This document shows positions 23,961-34,545 of a stretch of 64,000 nt of DNA, one piece after another. The notes beneath the pieces were generated by a model that saw only the letters and a program-made list of their open reading frames with translations, had not been told where the DNA came from and did not search any database. Origin of the DNA: Eonycteris spelaea (taxonomy: Eukaryota > Chordata > Mammalia > Chiroptera > Pteropodidae); assembly GCA_003508835.1 (NCBI GenBank), contig PUFA01000162.1:2790001-2854000 (forward strand). The letters are read 5' to 3'. A program made the translations under genes and the position numbers. Each line of letters starts with the position of its first letter. The stretch's first letter is position 1.

Positions 23961-25340
23961 CACCATAAACAACCATTGATTTGGATACTGACTCTCTCTA
24001 CCCAGTTTCTATAAGTTTTAGAAAGTCCTGATGTGTAAAATGGGGAAATTAAATTAATGGCCTTGTTACAAAGTTGGTGTGAAGATGAAATGAACTTAGT
24101 ATATAAATAAGTACTGAACTTATAAGTACTGGTGATCATTTTTATGATTACCAACATGACAATACTGCAAGTCTTTCTTATCTATCACCTCTCTAACACT
24201 AGAATGTCAGTTCTTGAGTAAATGAAATGTACTTTACTATATAATCTCACTTCTTATAATAAGATTGATTTCTAACACTCATGTGTAAATTAACCTTTAT
24301 CTTAGAGTGGGTGATCACACTTGATAGTTTTGTACTACTTTAATGAACAGATACTTTATAGTTGACAAAATTTTCATTGTTACTTGTTTGGGTGATATAT
24401 TCCCCACAATGTCCTTTATATGCAGTACTTAACATATATTAATTAAATGATATAGTTTTTGTCTGACTAAACTACGTTGAAAAGCTTTTAAAAGTGTGAA
24501 TTTACTATTTACCATTTACTTTTGTTTCTGATTATCTGCAATTGCAAAGTTATAAAACAATGTATTTATATACCCTTAATTCTGAAATTAATCCAAGAAC
24601 CAGTTCCCTAAAAATGGACAACCAAACACCCCACATGTACCCAAGCAGATGTTTAGATTTCAAAGATACCTAGGGATGAATGCATCAGTGTTTATTGTTA
24701 AAATAATTCATGGAGAGAGCTTCCTCCCCAGATGAGCTGAGGTGCTCATCCCTTTCTAGACTAAAATTTTCACCTGCTGAGCAAATTGGAAGAACTGTTA
24801 TTTTGCTTCCATTCCTGTTCCTCTGATGAAGTATTAACAAACAGTAAAACAGCCAAAGAAGGAAAACCTGATAATTTGTATCAATTCTTGAATATGTGAC
24901 TCAATTTTATTGGGGTTTCATGATTAAAATTAAGGTTGACAAAATTGAACTGCTCTATTGTCCATGACCTTCACCATGATCAAATAAATGAAGACTGATA
25001 ATAAACCAACGACAGGATTCTATTATATCTATAATACAAAAGTTTCTTTAACTAAATCTCAATTCATCAAAAGGATTAAAGGCTTCTGATTAATTTTTTC
25101 TATCTTACTAACATATATAGAGCTATGCAGATTTTGTCTATGTATTCACTACTAGTCACAGAACATGATAGCTTGTTTTTAATATCTATGAGTGTTAGAA
25201 AATATCTATGCCAGCACCCACTCTCAGCAAAGATATCAGTTCCCTTTTGCAAAGATTTAATTTTCAGTTGGTATCTTGTTTATTCCATGAAGAAAATAAA
25301 ATTAAAGCTGAACAAGATACAAATGTCATATCAGTAGGGT
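23961..25340. other. Unassigned AT-rich sequence
   Basis: No gene or repeat recognised. A mixed-composition stretch at about 24700-24850 may be single-copy. Confidence 0.4.
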
Positions 25341-25361
25341 TTAAAAGCACGACTTGGACAT

Positions 25362-25435
25362 GGTTCCATAGTGTAGTGTGTTAGCACGTCTGCTTTACAC
25401 ACAGAAGATCCTGGGTTCACACCCCAGTGGAGCCA
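25362..25435 (+). pseudogene. tRNA-Val(UAC)-like head of the hybrid SINE
   Basis: Seventy-four bases that align end to end with tRNA-Val(TAC). The acceptor arm GGTTCCA pairs with TGGAGCC using one G-T pair, and the anticodon loop TTTACAC reads TAC. Defects are one extra base in the D arm (GTGTGTT for GTGGTT), a C-A mismatch at the anticodon stem, and loss of the conserved TTCGA of box B (TTCACA here, a CpG-decay change). It is a SINE module and not a working tRNA gene. Confidence 0.9.
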
Positions 25436-25442
25436 TGGTCCA

Positions 25443-25570
25443 TGGACTATGGTTATGCCACCCTGAAAAAGCCTGATGTCTGATCTCGGAAGCTAAGTGG
25501 AGCTAAGCAGGGTTGGACCTGGTTAGTACTTGGATGGGAGACCACCTAGGAAGACCAGGTGCTGTAGGCA
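25443..25570 (+). pseudogene. 5S rRNA-like body of the hybrid SINE
   Basis: Follows 5S rRNA from the TATGGTTATGCCACCCTGA start to the GGTGCTGTAGGC end. Box C is almost untouched (GGTTAGTACTTGGATGGGAG). Differences are a short deletion in the loop A/B region after CCTGAA and a 10-base near-tandem duplication in the box A region (AGCTAAGTGG followed by AGCTAAGCAG). Not a functional 5S gene. Confidence 0.9.
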
Positions 25571-25609
25571 TACATAATAATAAATAATATAAAATAAAAT
25601 AAAAGCATA

Positions 25610-25849
25610 CCTTATTCTGGTTAGTACTATTAATATGAAAAAGCATAATTGTTCTGTAAAAATATTATCTACTTTAACTACTTCTTTGTATCACAATATG
25701 GAAGTACTCTCAGAATATTTCTTTTAGAGACTCAGAATTGTGATGTGCTTAACATGAGTTCTAGAGGTATCCTGGAGTTCAAATTCCTTTGCTTCAAAAT
25801 GAGCTAATGTTAAAACTTGCCTCATAAAATGTTTTTTTTGGGGGGAATT
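25610..25849. other. Unassigned sequence
   Basis: Nothing recognised between the SINE and a short MIR/L2-like tail. Confidence 0.4.
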
Positions 25850-25925
25850 AGTGATAATGCTCATCAAGCACTTAGCACACAATTAGGTACATAGAATATG
25901 CTAAATAAATAGTTGTTACCTATCA
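25850..25925 (+). mobile_element. MIR or L2 3' tail
   Basis: 'aagcacttagcacacaatta', 'ggtacatagaatatgctaaa' and 'taaatagttgttac' correspond to the shared 3' end 'cttagcacagtgcctggcacatag ... ctcaataaat' of MIR and L2. Too short to decide which. Confidence 0.65.
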
Positions 25926-27529
25926 ATTAAATCTTTGAGAAATGTGTCAGATCTCTAAAATAAATCTTAGCAAAGTGCTACTTTTTTAAAAAAAATTTAG
26001 CCTACTTAAATCTTTTTTTAAATAAAATATCAGAAATAAGTTCTTTGCAGTTGAAGGATTAATATCAACAGAGTCTAAGTCTTGATTGTTGCTAATATGA
26101 ATTATTATAATTGGCAGCTAGTTTTCGACACTACTTGGCATAGTCTCTAAATTGCCTGAAGATGTTTTGATGATTCAGATTCAGAATAAAGTATTCTCTA
26201 AGTAGAATTGTTAGACAACAGCAGTCATTTTGGAATGGTTTTTATCCTCAAATGGAAATGCCTGTTATGAAGTTGGGTCATGAATTTGTAATAATGTTAC
26301 CTCATGTGGCATAAAAGTTTACACAGTGCTACTAAAAATCAGTGATCCGCATTTAGATTTCAGGGAGCATTTTTTATTGTTGTTTTTTAAGAAAGCATAA
26401 CATAGAGTCGGGAGTAGGCTGGTGGAAGGCAGCTGGGACAATTGCTGGGGCCTCACTTATCCTAACAGCGGCTCCGCTGCTCGTTAAAGACACTAATGGC
26501 ATCATGTACCCTGGCCTCCGTGTGTCTCAGGTTTTTATGTTTAAAAGAGGGCAGACGATGATGATCTGTGACGCCTCTCCTGTCTCTGGCATTCTGTATT
26601 TCTGATTTCTAAAATACTTAGAACTACCTTGTCAAAATGTGCCTGCCGTTGTAAACTAAACAATGTCATAGCCACTCAAAACCACAAACTCAAAAGAGCG
26701 ATGATGGAAACTGGAAGTAAATATGCATGTGATCTCAGAAAACAAACAAGACAAAATTTTATTAATGAATGAGAGAGTTATTGGCAGAGAGGTTGAATAT
26801 TATAAGTTTGTTTCATGATTTGTGAAGTAGAAAATAACTTCTTCTTTAAATGTAATGACTTAACATTTAAAAAGAAAATACATGCAATTACAAATAATTC
26901 TGATGAGTTAAAAAAATTTTATAAAACATTATTGTATAAAATATTGAAAACATTTTTTACTTAAATGAGTTTTTACCTCTAGATAGGCTAACTTTGGGAA
27001 TTTAAATTTATAATTTAAATTAATAATGATGGTTGTTTTCTCCTTCCCTACCACACAAAAAGAAGCAGTAAGTTACTTATCTAAACTCTTTCCTTTCCTA
27101 AAAAAGGATAGCCCTTTTGCTGATCTTTTTTTTTTTAAAGTTACACATATACAGTAAATCACATACTCTTTGTACATAACGTTTTACAATTTAAAGAAAT
27201 ATTGACAATTTACCTATATCCTCGACCGTCTAAATTTCTCTAGGCATTCAGCAGAGTCTTCTGCTGGCAATTGATAACCAGAGGATCAATTGTAGGAAAT
27301 TCTTCAACATAGTGGTAGGAAGTCCAGTGAATGAATGCTCATGCCTCCTGTTAGATTTTAAGATTGTGTGCATTTATTCCAAAGTTCACTATTTTAATTC
27401 ACTTTTTAGATGTATTGACTGGTGTGTGTCAAATTTATGGTATTTATAAATTTGGGATATCTATCTATATATAATTTATATCCGCCTATATCACAGAGAG
27501 AAAAAAATAGATTAAAAACAATCTTCTCC
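25926..27529. other. Unassigned sequence including a GC-richer single-copy block
   Basis: No repeat recognised. At about 26390-26720 the sequence is clearly richer in G and C than its flanks and retains several CpGs, without matching any repeat I know. Candidate conserved non-coding element. The rest is AT-rich. Confidence 0.4.
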
Positions 27530-27692
27530 AAACTTTAGTTCTAAGAGCAGATGTTTGTTGTCACAGCTTTGGAAGCCAGTGAGGCTGGTAGATATCCTTC
27601 AATGCATAGTTCAGCCCTGTCCTACCCCACTCCCCAACAAGGAATCACCCAGCCGAAACTGTCATAGTGTTGAGGGTGAGAACCCCTAGTGG
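27530..27692 (+). mobile_element. MER5A-type hAT MITE
   Basis: The right half matches well: 'gatatccttcaatgcatagt', 'cagccctgtcctaccccact', 'aacaaggaatcacccagcc', 'actgtcatagtgttgagggt' and 'gagaacccc' at the terminal repeat. The left half ('atgtttgttgtcacagct') is diverged. Non-autonomous and non-coding. A second copy in the same orientation is at 61475-61656. Confidence 0.8.
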
Positions 27693-28079
27693 AAGTGGGG
27701 GAATGGGGTGGATGAAGCAATGGGCAGAATCAACACCTTGCTATCTATAGTAAGTAATCTTTCACATATGATATATATAATTTTCAAATATATATTAAGA
27801 AAGAAGACCACTTAGTTATTTAAGTATTATTTAAGTATTATTATCACTGTCAAGAAATTCAGAGAATTTTACTCGATATAAATATCAATATTTGAAAAAT
27901 CCACAACGACCAGCCAGACATTAGGTGGGCCAACAGTCTCCATTGTACCAACTAAGCAAATTTAGCAATGGACTTCAACATCTGAGTTACTTTTAAAAAA
28001 ATATTTTACACACATACACAACCACCCCTTATATTTACCTCTACCTCAAATCACAGTATAAGGTAAAAGTGACAAGTAC

Positions 28080-28380
28080 ATCAATTTCCATCCGACTCCA
28101 ATTTTGAGGCTCTGCATGTTTCATTACACATTTTAGACAATAAGAAGCAGCCGAGAGGGAGGGGGAGGGCTTTGGTCCTTTGACTGGGGTTGCTGAGGGA
28201 GTGTTGTGGTATATGTAGCTTCTTCTGAAGCTGCCTCAGACGTATGTTCCAATGTCAGCGCCAGAGCAAGCTCTGGAGGAACCTGAGGTGGGTGATGGTG
28301 GGTTCCCGCTGTGCGGCATGCCTGCATGAGCAGAGTGAGGGCTATTGTGGCACAGATTGTTTTCTTTGTTATTGAAGGAA
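28080..28380 (-). other. GC-rich island with an open frame, unidentified
   Basis: About 200 bases (28130-28335) stand out as G/C-rich in AT-rich surroundings. The minus strand is open for 64 codons with a Pro/Ser/Thr/Glu-rich translation ending in a stop at 28133-28135. I do not recognise the protein, see no clear splice sites and no poly(A). It could be a fragment of a retrocopy, a decayed repeat or a conserved non-coding block. Confidence 0.25.
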
Positions 28381-28639
28381 AAACATTTATTAGTAGGAAA
28401 AATGTTTATATACTTGCTAGGGTGCAGTTTTGAAAATAGCTTAGATGCTCATTAAGGAAGACTTTCTGATTATTTCAGTTCCTCTAGTGAAAACATTTTC
28501 ATCTAAGATGTGGCTTAGGTTACGACATCAGGGCTGTTAAGTAAGTTAGCACTGAAAGTGTAAGAACTTTTAATTTGTGACAGAACCCAACTAAATTTTA
28601 TCCAACTTTCCCATCATAATAATGGCTGTTTCACATAAA

Positions 28640-28765
28640 AATGGCTACCTAGTCATAATAGATTGTAAATTCTGTGAAGGTGGGAACTTTGGTCTACACT
28701 TAATCACTACAATATTCCCATTTCTTAGAACAATGTCCGGTAGATGAATTAATAAAAAAGGAAAA
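28640..28765 (+). mobile_element. L2 LINE 3' end
   Basis: Sense L2 3' end: 'agattgtaaattctgtgaag', 'gtgggaactttggtctacac', 'cttagaacaatgtccggtag' and a decayed 'atgaattaataaa' tail. Confidence 0.8.
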
Positions 28766-28980
28766 CCTCTAGAAGGGCCTTTTGTAACTGAAAATGAAAC
28801 TAAGGCTTATAGTATGTGAATAAGTACCTAAAGTGATTCTTTTCAATAAGAGTAAATATTACGAGCAAACCGAATCCTCAGTCTTATGTAAAATGAGAAT
28901 TACGTACAATGTCCAATATGTGATCACCTGTATGTTTATTCCAACTTGAATATGAAGAAGACTAGCAGAAACATTTTCTT

Positions 28981-29170
28981 TTTTTCTTTTTAAAATATAA
29001 ATACTTTCTTGAAGTCTATAAGCAAGGTCACAAGATCAGGTTGGGGAAGCTGTTCGGATGGTATTTTCTGAAGTGTCTTTCTTGTATCTCAGTTTTGCAG
29101 TGCACTTCTGGATGTTTAGGAACCGAATCACAGTGCTGATAATGCTCTGGACACCCACATGCAATTTGTT
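28981..29170 (-). other. Coding-like stretch with one apparent frameshift, unidentified
   Basis: The minus strand is open for about 45 codons through residues reading VIRFLNIQKCTAKLRYKK, then a +1/-1 shift near 29045 would continue in a second open frame (PDLVTLLIDFKKVFIF) to a TAA at 28990-28992, followed by an A-rich run. That looks like a frameshifted remnant of a coding sequence. I do not recognise the protein, and chance open frames of this length are common. Low confidence. Confidence 0.2.
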
Positions 29171-29528
29171 ACACTGATGTTAAGGTTGGCAAATAAATTT
29201 CATGGTAAGAACTAACCCAGTAAAGTAGTAGGGGCTGCCAGAAGCACTATTTTGGGAAGGATCATTAGACATTTTGTTGTCTCAGCATTAACAACTGCCA
29301 TGAGCAATTAGTGATATCTGCCATGATCAAAGGTTTGGAAGGCAGAAGCATATGTTCTAGGTACTTGCAATCCCTGATTTATGAAACCATATTGATAGTT
29401 TTCCCACAACATTTAAAAATAATAACCTATCTTAGGGCAAATCTCAGTTTGCACACACATACTCTCATACATATGCATATATCTATTATATATAAGAAAA
29501 CTCTAAAATCATATTAACAAATTTAAAA

Positions 29529-29604
29529 TGTATATATATACATATATACACATATATATGTGTGTGTATATATGCATATTCTGTGCATCTATATATATAT
29601 ATGA
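29529..29604. repeat. TA/TG-rich compound microsatellite
   Basis: Runs of TATA, CACA and TGTG, with a perfect 16-base palindrome (ACACATATATATGTGT) inside. Confidence 0.9.
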
Positions 29605-29844
29605 CTGAGGAGACAGACATGGTTTTTTAAACTGTATAACAAAATATTATCAGGGATTCAGATACTGTATTGCTAACATGTAACCAGGCAGTTGATCTTA
29701 CAGCTCAGTGTGGTAGCTGGCAATATCTGCATTTTGAGTGCCTGGAAAAAAAGGTGAAATTCGAGTTTGTCTAACTCTGAAAAATAGTTATTCTTTGTGG
29801 TTTATTTCACACACATGAGAACACATAAGAATACTCCATTTATA

Positions 29845-30175
29845 CTTCACAAATAAAAAAATCAATGAATACATAAAAAAATTGTGATATATATATGTAC
29901 ATATACACACACACATGCACACACATATATATATAATAGAATATTACTCATCCATAAAAAAGATGAAACCTTGCCATTTATGACAACACAGATGGACTTC
30001 AAGGACATTATAATAAATAAGTCAGAGAAAGACAAGTACCACATGATATCTTATGTGTGGAATCTAAAAAAAAAAAACAACCCAAGTTCATAGATTGAGA
30101 GAACAATTGGTGGCTGTCAGAGGAGGGGGTGGGAGATGAGAGAAATGGGCAAAGGGGGTATAAATTTATTTTCTA
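29845..30175 (+). mobile_element. L1 3' region with internal microsatellite
   Basis: Sense L1 3' sequence: 'aatattactcatccataaaa', 'ccatttatgacaacacagat', 'ggacttcaaggacattataa', 'agtcagagaaagacaagtac', 'atcttatgtgtggaatctaa' and 'gagaacaattggtggctgtc'. A TA/CA tract at 29887-29937 has expanded in its left part. Truncated at both ends. Non-coding remnants only. Confidence 0.85.
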
Positions 30176-32209
30176 AAAATCTTTTTAAAAGAATCTAACT
30201 GTTACAGATATATGACATAACTTTATTGAAGGGACTGGAGTAAATTTTAAGTAACTTAGAGAATAAGTAGAGACTATAAGACAAATAACAACAAAAAAAA
30301 ACCAGTAGATGCTCACAGCAATGATTTAACATTTACACACGACTTTGGGGTATGGTCATCAGAGATTATATTTCTGAACAGAAAATTTAAAGGCTTGTTC
30401 AAAAATATAAAAATAAAGTTGATATATAAATTTAAAAAGTAGAAATAAAAAGCAGTAATTTAGTTGAATGAAATGACTTTTGAGGAAGGATTTTTAAAAA
30501 TAGTCAATCATTTAGATTCTGAGAGAGTCAAGAACAAATTCTTTGATCCATGAGTGTAATCAGTGACCTTCTAGTAGTTTGGCAAACAAATATATATTTT
30601 AAATGTTTATGAATTTTAGTAATTCTGATTTTATGTGTCCTTAGATATTTTAATTGCATTTTGAGTGTAAAAAAGTAGTTTTTTTCTAGATGAGTTGTCA
30701 AAAAATCATTTACGTTGTATCAGTTTCTACAAGAGTGGTATATTAACATTTAAATTCAAATATTTTGGAGCCTAAAGGAAATGTAGAGATGGTCTAGACT
30801 GCACTCTCCACACCTAACTCTCTCAAACTGGTACACATGTTCAAAAAACATATTGTAATTAAGGATAGTGATATTTAATATTTTGTTTCAAATAATACTG
30901 CTGATTCAGGACAGAGAAAACTAGTCTAGTGTTCTTTTTGCTACATCATCTGTGTATCTCACCATAGCATTGACATCAATGTTTTAGGAATTTCTTAAGC
31001 ACCTACTATGTGCTGGGGACTATTCTAAATTGTGTCTAATGGATTGTAAACGAATACTCTGTGGGTGCCTAAACCTCAAAAAAGAAACAAAATTACAAAG
31101 AGTTATCCAAATCCCAAATGGAAAACTAGTGTTGACATCTGCTACGTGTAATTAGGCTTCAGAAACGTGTTTGCATAAACGAAAACACCTGCAGACGACT
31201 GAATGGCAAGGAAAAAGAAAACACTTATCCCATACATAGCACCAATGAAATGCATTGCACACCATTTGCAATTATATATTATCAACCTGTGTGCTTTAAT
31301 GTTATTGATAGATTTTTCCTTAGACTGATAAAACTTTAGTGGACAGTTGTGACTTCACGAATTTTAACAGTCATAGCTTAACCATATTTGTCAAGAAAAT
31401 AACTTTTCAAAATATTAAATAACCTTCCACTATGCATTCTTGGGACTTGGCATTTTATAACTGTGCTCTGCAGGCAGCCATCAGATACATTTATTGCCAA
31501 ATGTGTGATGTGGGCATTGTAAAAGCCTCAAGGAAAAGGCCAATTCGGAAGAGAAGCAGCCTCCTTTCTACTGAACACTCTTCCACAGCTGGTTATCTAA
31601 TCACAAACTTGTCTTTTATGGTCATTTTGGGGGTGTTTGTAAGTTTGCTGTCTTCAGCATTCGTTTCTTTATCCAAGTTTATTTGTTATTGTTCAAACAG
31701 CACGTGGTAAAGTGCAGACTTACTTGCAAAATTGTTTTCATATCAGCAACTGCAGTTGTTTTTAGTGTATTCTCCCATATAGAATATTTTGGAAGACAGA
31801 TGTCAATACCCCATGACTTTCATATGGAAAACAGGGGCTATGTTAATGTACTGGGATTAGGGGAGCAAAATGGGGGAGTAAATTTAACTTTAACTTTTGA
31901 TGTATGAACCGTAGTCATTTAGTCAGTCAACAGGCATTATTAACTTACCTCTATGTACTAGACACCTTTGCTAGGTATTTTAATATTCTTGTTTTGATTT
32001 GATCTACTGGTATTTCCTAAAAACAAAAACCAAAAATGACTTAGGAAGAACTAGCCCACTGAGAAGCCAGATCTGTTAAGAATATCTGATTACACCAATA
32101 TCTCTGATAGCGGCAAGAGGGAAAATATTTGTCCACCCACCTGGGATTGAGGAAGGCATAATTCACATGATAAGCACTCTGGAGGCTTTATTGAGTCAGC
32201 AATAAATTG
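30176..32209. other. Unassigned sequence with short L2-like pieces
   Basis: Short antisense L2-like words occur at 30985-31030 ('taagcacctactatgtgctg') and 31925-31985 ('ctatgtactagacacctt'). The blocks at about 31135-31310 and 31430-31680 look single-copy. The two overlapping open frames at 31432-31907 are unrecognised and lack splice or initiation context. Confidence 0.4.
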
Positions 32210-32565
32210 AAAATAACCAGTATTTCAATTACTAACAGAAGGGTGCAATAAATTACATAGTGTGGAATATAACACAACCATTAAAAATTCACAAGACAGA
32301 TCTTTATGCCCTAAAATGAGAAGACAACCCTGTTTAAATGAGGGAAAAATGAAAAAGTTGTCAAAAATATGTAAGGAAAACTTTACATCTATACAAGTTT
32401 GAATATTCTTAGGAAAAGTCTGAGAAGATACACACCAAACTGAAATGAATGTAATTTAGAGCGGTAGAGGAAGAAACAATTTTTTTCCTCATTCCATTCT
32501 CATGTTTTATGTCATTTTTGTACAATGGATTTTTTAATTAAGAAAATAAATATAAATGTACAAAA
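32210..32565 (+). mobile_element. Ancient L1 (L1M type) 3' end
   Basis: Sense old L1 3' end: 'ataaattacatagtgtggaa', 'cacaaccattaaaaattcac', 'agatctttatgccctaaaa', 'aagatacacaccaaactgaa' and, near the end, 'ttgtacaatggat' with 'aagaaaataaatata'. High divergence. Confidence 0.65.
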
Positions 32566-32794
32566 CATGTATAAAGGAGTCTACTAGATGAAGGGCTTAT
32601 TTGTACCCACCAGCAGATAAGAAGGGTGCATATCGGTGACTTAGAAGAGAATTGGAAATGGAGACAGAAATTATCACTATATCTGATAAAACCAGATGAG
32701 TGTTAAAATTTTTAAAGCAGCTATAGTAAATGACAAATTATTTTTTTTAATGTAATTTGGCAATGTGCATTACTGTTTTGCATTATGTCGTAAG
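32566..32794. other. Unassigned sequence
   Basis: Nothing recognised between two L1-derived pieces. Confidence 0.4.
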
Positions 32795-33005
32795 GTGTTG
32801 TTCTTTTTATTTTTATAGTTTCAGGTATATAGTACATTGGTTAGACATTTATGTAGTCTATAAGATGATCCCCCTAATTGCTCCTTCTCTCCTCTGGCTT
32901 TCCAGCTAGCCACTACATTAATACTAACTGCATTTCCTGTGTCGTGCTCCCCATCCCTGTGACCATCTATCAACTACTAATTGGTACTTTTTTAACCCTC
33001 GTTAT
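32795..33005 (-). mobile_element. L1-associated 3' fragment
   Basis: Antisense sequence of the kind found in many laurasiatherian L1 copies: 'tttatagtttcaggtatata', 'ttagacatttatgtagtcta', 'taagatgatccccctaattg', 'ccatccctgtgaccatctat' and 'aactactaattggtactttt'. A related but not identical piece is at 59040-59240. Assignment to L1 is from memory of these words. Confidence 0.6.
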
Positions 33006-33717
33006 TCTTATATCTATTAGTAGCTCATTATTTCTTTGGTTGTCACACTAAGGAAAATGGTACTCGTTGGATATATGTCAAAGGACTCTGCTACATTCTC
33101 CATCTTTGCATATGAATTAAAGTATGTATCAGGCAAGTTTGGACTGAGTTCTGACCTATCCCCTATCACTCACCTGGTTTGTGTTTGAGAGTATGTTGTA
33201 TGTCAGAGTTCTAATTTTCTATTCTAGGGGAGTTGTGCATATTCTTTGTGGTGATGGGGTGGGGAGGAGAGACGCATTTCCACATTAGCAATTTTAAAGT
33301 TGAGTTTCATAATTAGATAGCCCCCTTAGTTTTTTTTTTTTACACATTCTGGTTCAGTTGCGTGTGTGTGTCTTCTGCCACGCCATGGGAACTGTGATGA
33401 CTGTGCTCTGCCATGACGAATGCAATTATGTGAATTCTAGCCTATACATTCTCTCTGTCCAAGCAAGCATTTTGCAAGCATGGAATTAAATTTGCTTCTA
33501 AATCTCAAGCAGTGAATCACTTTCTCCTACTTTAAGGACCTCTCTCCTTACCATTTATGATATTTTTCCCTTAGAAATAAGGTTTTGCTTGAGATGCAGG
33601 AATTTCAGTACTACTTTTTAGGAAACTCTGACACATAGACTATCATCAAGTAATATTCCTATTTGTTTTCATGGAAAATAAAAAACACTTATTGGATTGC
33701 TAGAGGAAAAGATCAGG
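33006..33717. other. Unassigned sequence
   Basis: No gene or repeat recognised. The part at about 33400-33540 has a single-copy look. Confidence 0.4.
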
Positions 33718-34190
33718 GATATAGTTTCTTATTGCTGTTGTAATGAATTATCACACATTTGGTGGCTTAAAGCAACACATATTTATTGAGTTCTAGAGGT
33801 GTGAAATCCAAAGTAAATCTTACAGTTTTAAAACAAAGGTTTCAACAGGGCTGGTTCCCTCTGGAGGCTGAGGGAAAGAATCTGTTCCTTGCCTCTTGGA
33901 GCTCCTACAGGCTACTGACATAACTTTGCTTCTGGCCACATCTCTGCGATGTCTTATTCCATTGTCACATCACTGCCCTCTCCTACATTGATCCTCCTGC
34001 CTCTCTCTTATGAGCATCCTGTGATTAAATTTAGGGCCTACTCGAATAATCTAGGATTATCTTCCCATCTCCAAATACTTAATCATATCTATATATAAAG
34101 TTTGTTTTGTTTTTCTGTATAATGTAACATTCACAGAGTCTGGGAATTAGGACATGTACATCTCTGGGAAGTCATTATTCAGCCTACCGC
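33718..34190 (-). mobile_element. MLT1-type MaLR LTR
   Basis: Nearly full antisense MLT1 LTR. Left end 'agtttcttattgctgttgta', then 'ggtggcttaaagcaacacat', 'cctctggaggctgaggga', 'tccttgcctcttggagctcc', 'ctgcctctctcttatgagca', 'aataatctaggattatcttc', 'ggaattaggacatgtacatc' and right end 'attcagcctaccgcacc'. Length of about 470 bases is usual. Solo LTR. Confidence 0.9.
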
Positions 34191-34329
34191 ACCAGGTTAG
34201 AATCCTACTCTTCCATTTACTAGCTAGACAAAGATGTATATATCTTTGAAGTCACACAGTAAATATTTTTTTTTGGTATTCACTGCAAAACTTATTTGCT
34301 AATTTTACTTGGGAGGCCATAAAGTTCAT

Positions 34330-34545
34330 AGTTAGGCTGTCAGGATTCAAATCCTGGCTCCACCAGTCAATAGGTGTGAAACTTTGCTTATATTAATTTA
34401 AAACTTCTTTTTTTAGTCACAGTTTTCTCTTCTGTAAGGTGGCCATTATGCTAGAACATACTTCGTGAGGTTGTTTGAGGATTTAATGAAATAATATAAG
34501 TGAAAGGCTTAGAACAATACCTGAAAAATAGAAAGTGCTCAGCCA
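34330..34545 (+). mobile_element. MIR SINE
   Basis: Sense MIR: 'gattcaaatcctggctccac' from the tRNA-related head (box B), 'tcacagttttctcttctgta' from the core, then 'gaggttgtttgaggatttaa', 'gcttagaacaatacctg' and 'agtgctcagc' at the 3' end. Confidence 0.85.

Larger units (their letters stand above)
25341..25609 (+). mobile_element. Hybrid tRNA-Val/5S rRNA SINE (MEG-TR type)
   Basis: A composite retroposon. It has an 11-base lead, a tRNA-Val-like head (25362-25435), a short linker, a 5S rRNA-like body (25443-25570) and an A-rich tail with TAA units (25571-25605). The words 'aaaagca' at about 25343-25349 and 25602-25608 bracket it and could be remnants of a target-site duplication. Both modules carry RNA polymerase III internal promoters, so the parent element would be pol III-transcribed and mobilised by L1. 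A hybrid tRNA/5S SINE of this layout, MEG-TR, is described only from megabats. A chance 5S insertion beside a tRNA pseudogene is less likely given the direct abutment and single tail. Confidence 0.9.

Noticed and set aside
25362..25570. A functional tRNA-Val gene next to a functional 5S rRNA gene
   Set aside because: The tRNA has an extra D-arm base, a mismatched anticodon stem and a lost TTCGA; the 5S part has a deletion and a duplication; both share one A-rich tail. SINE origin explains all of this.
31432..31907. Two overlapping plus-strand open frames that could be exons
   Set aside because: No recognisable domain, no convincing splice acceptor or donor at the edges, and the frames overlap in different phases.
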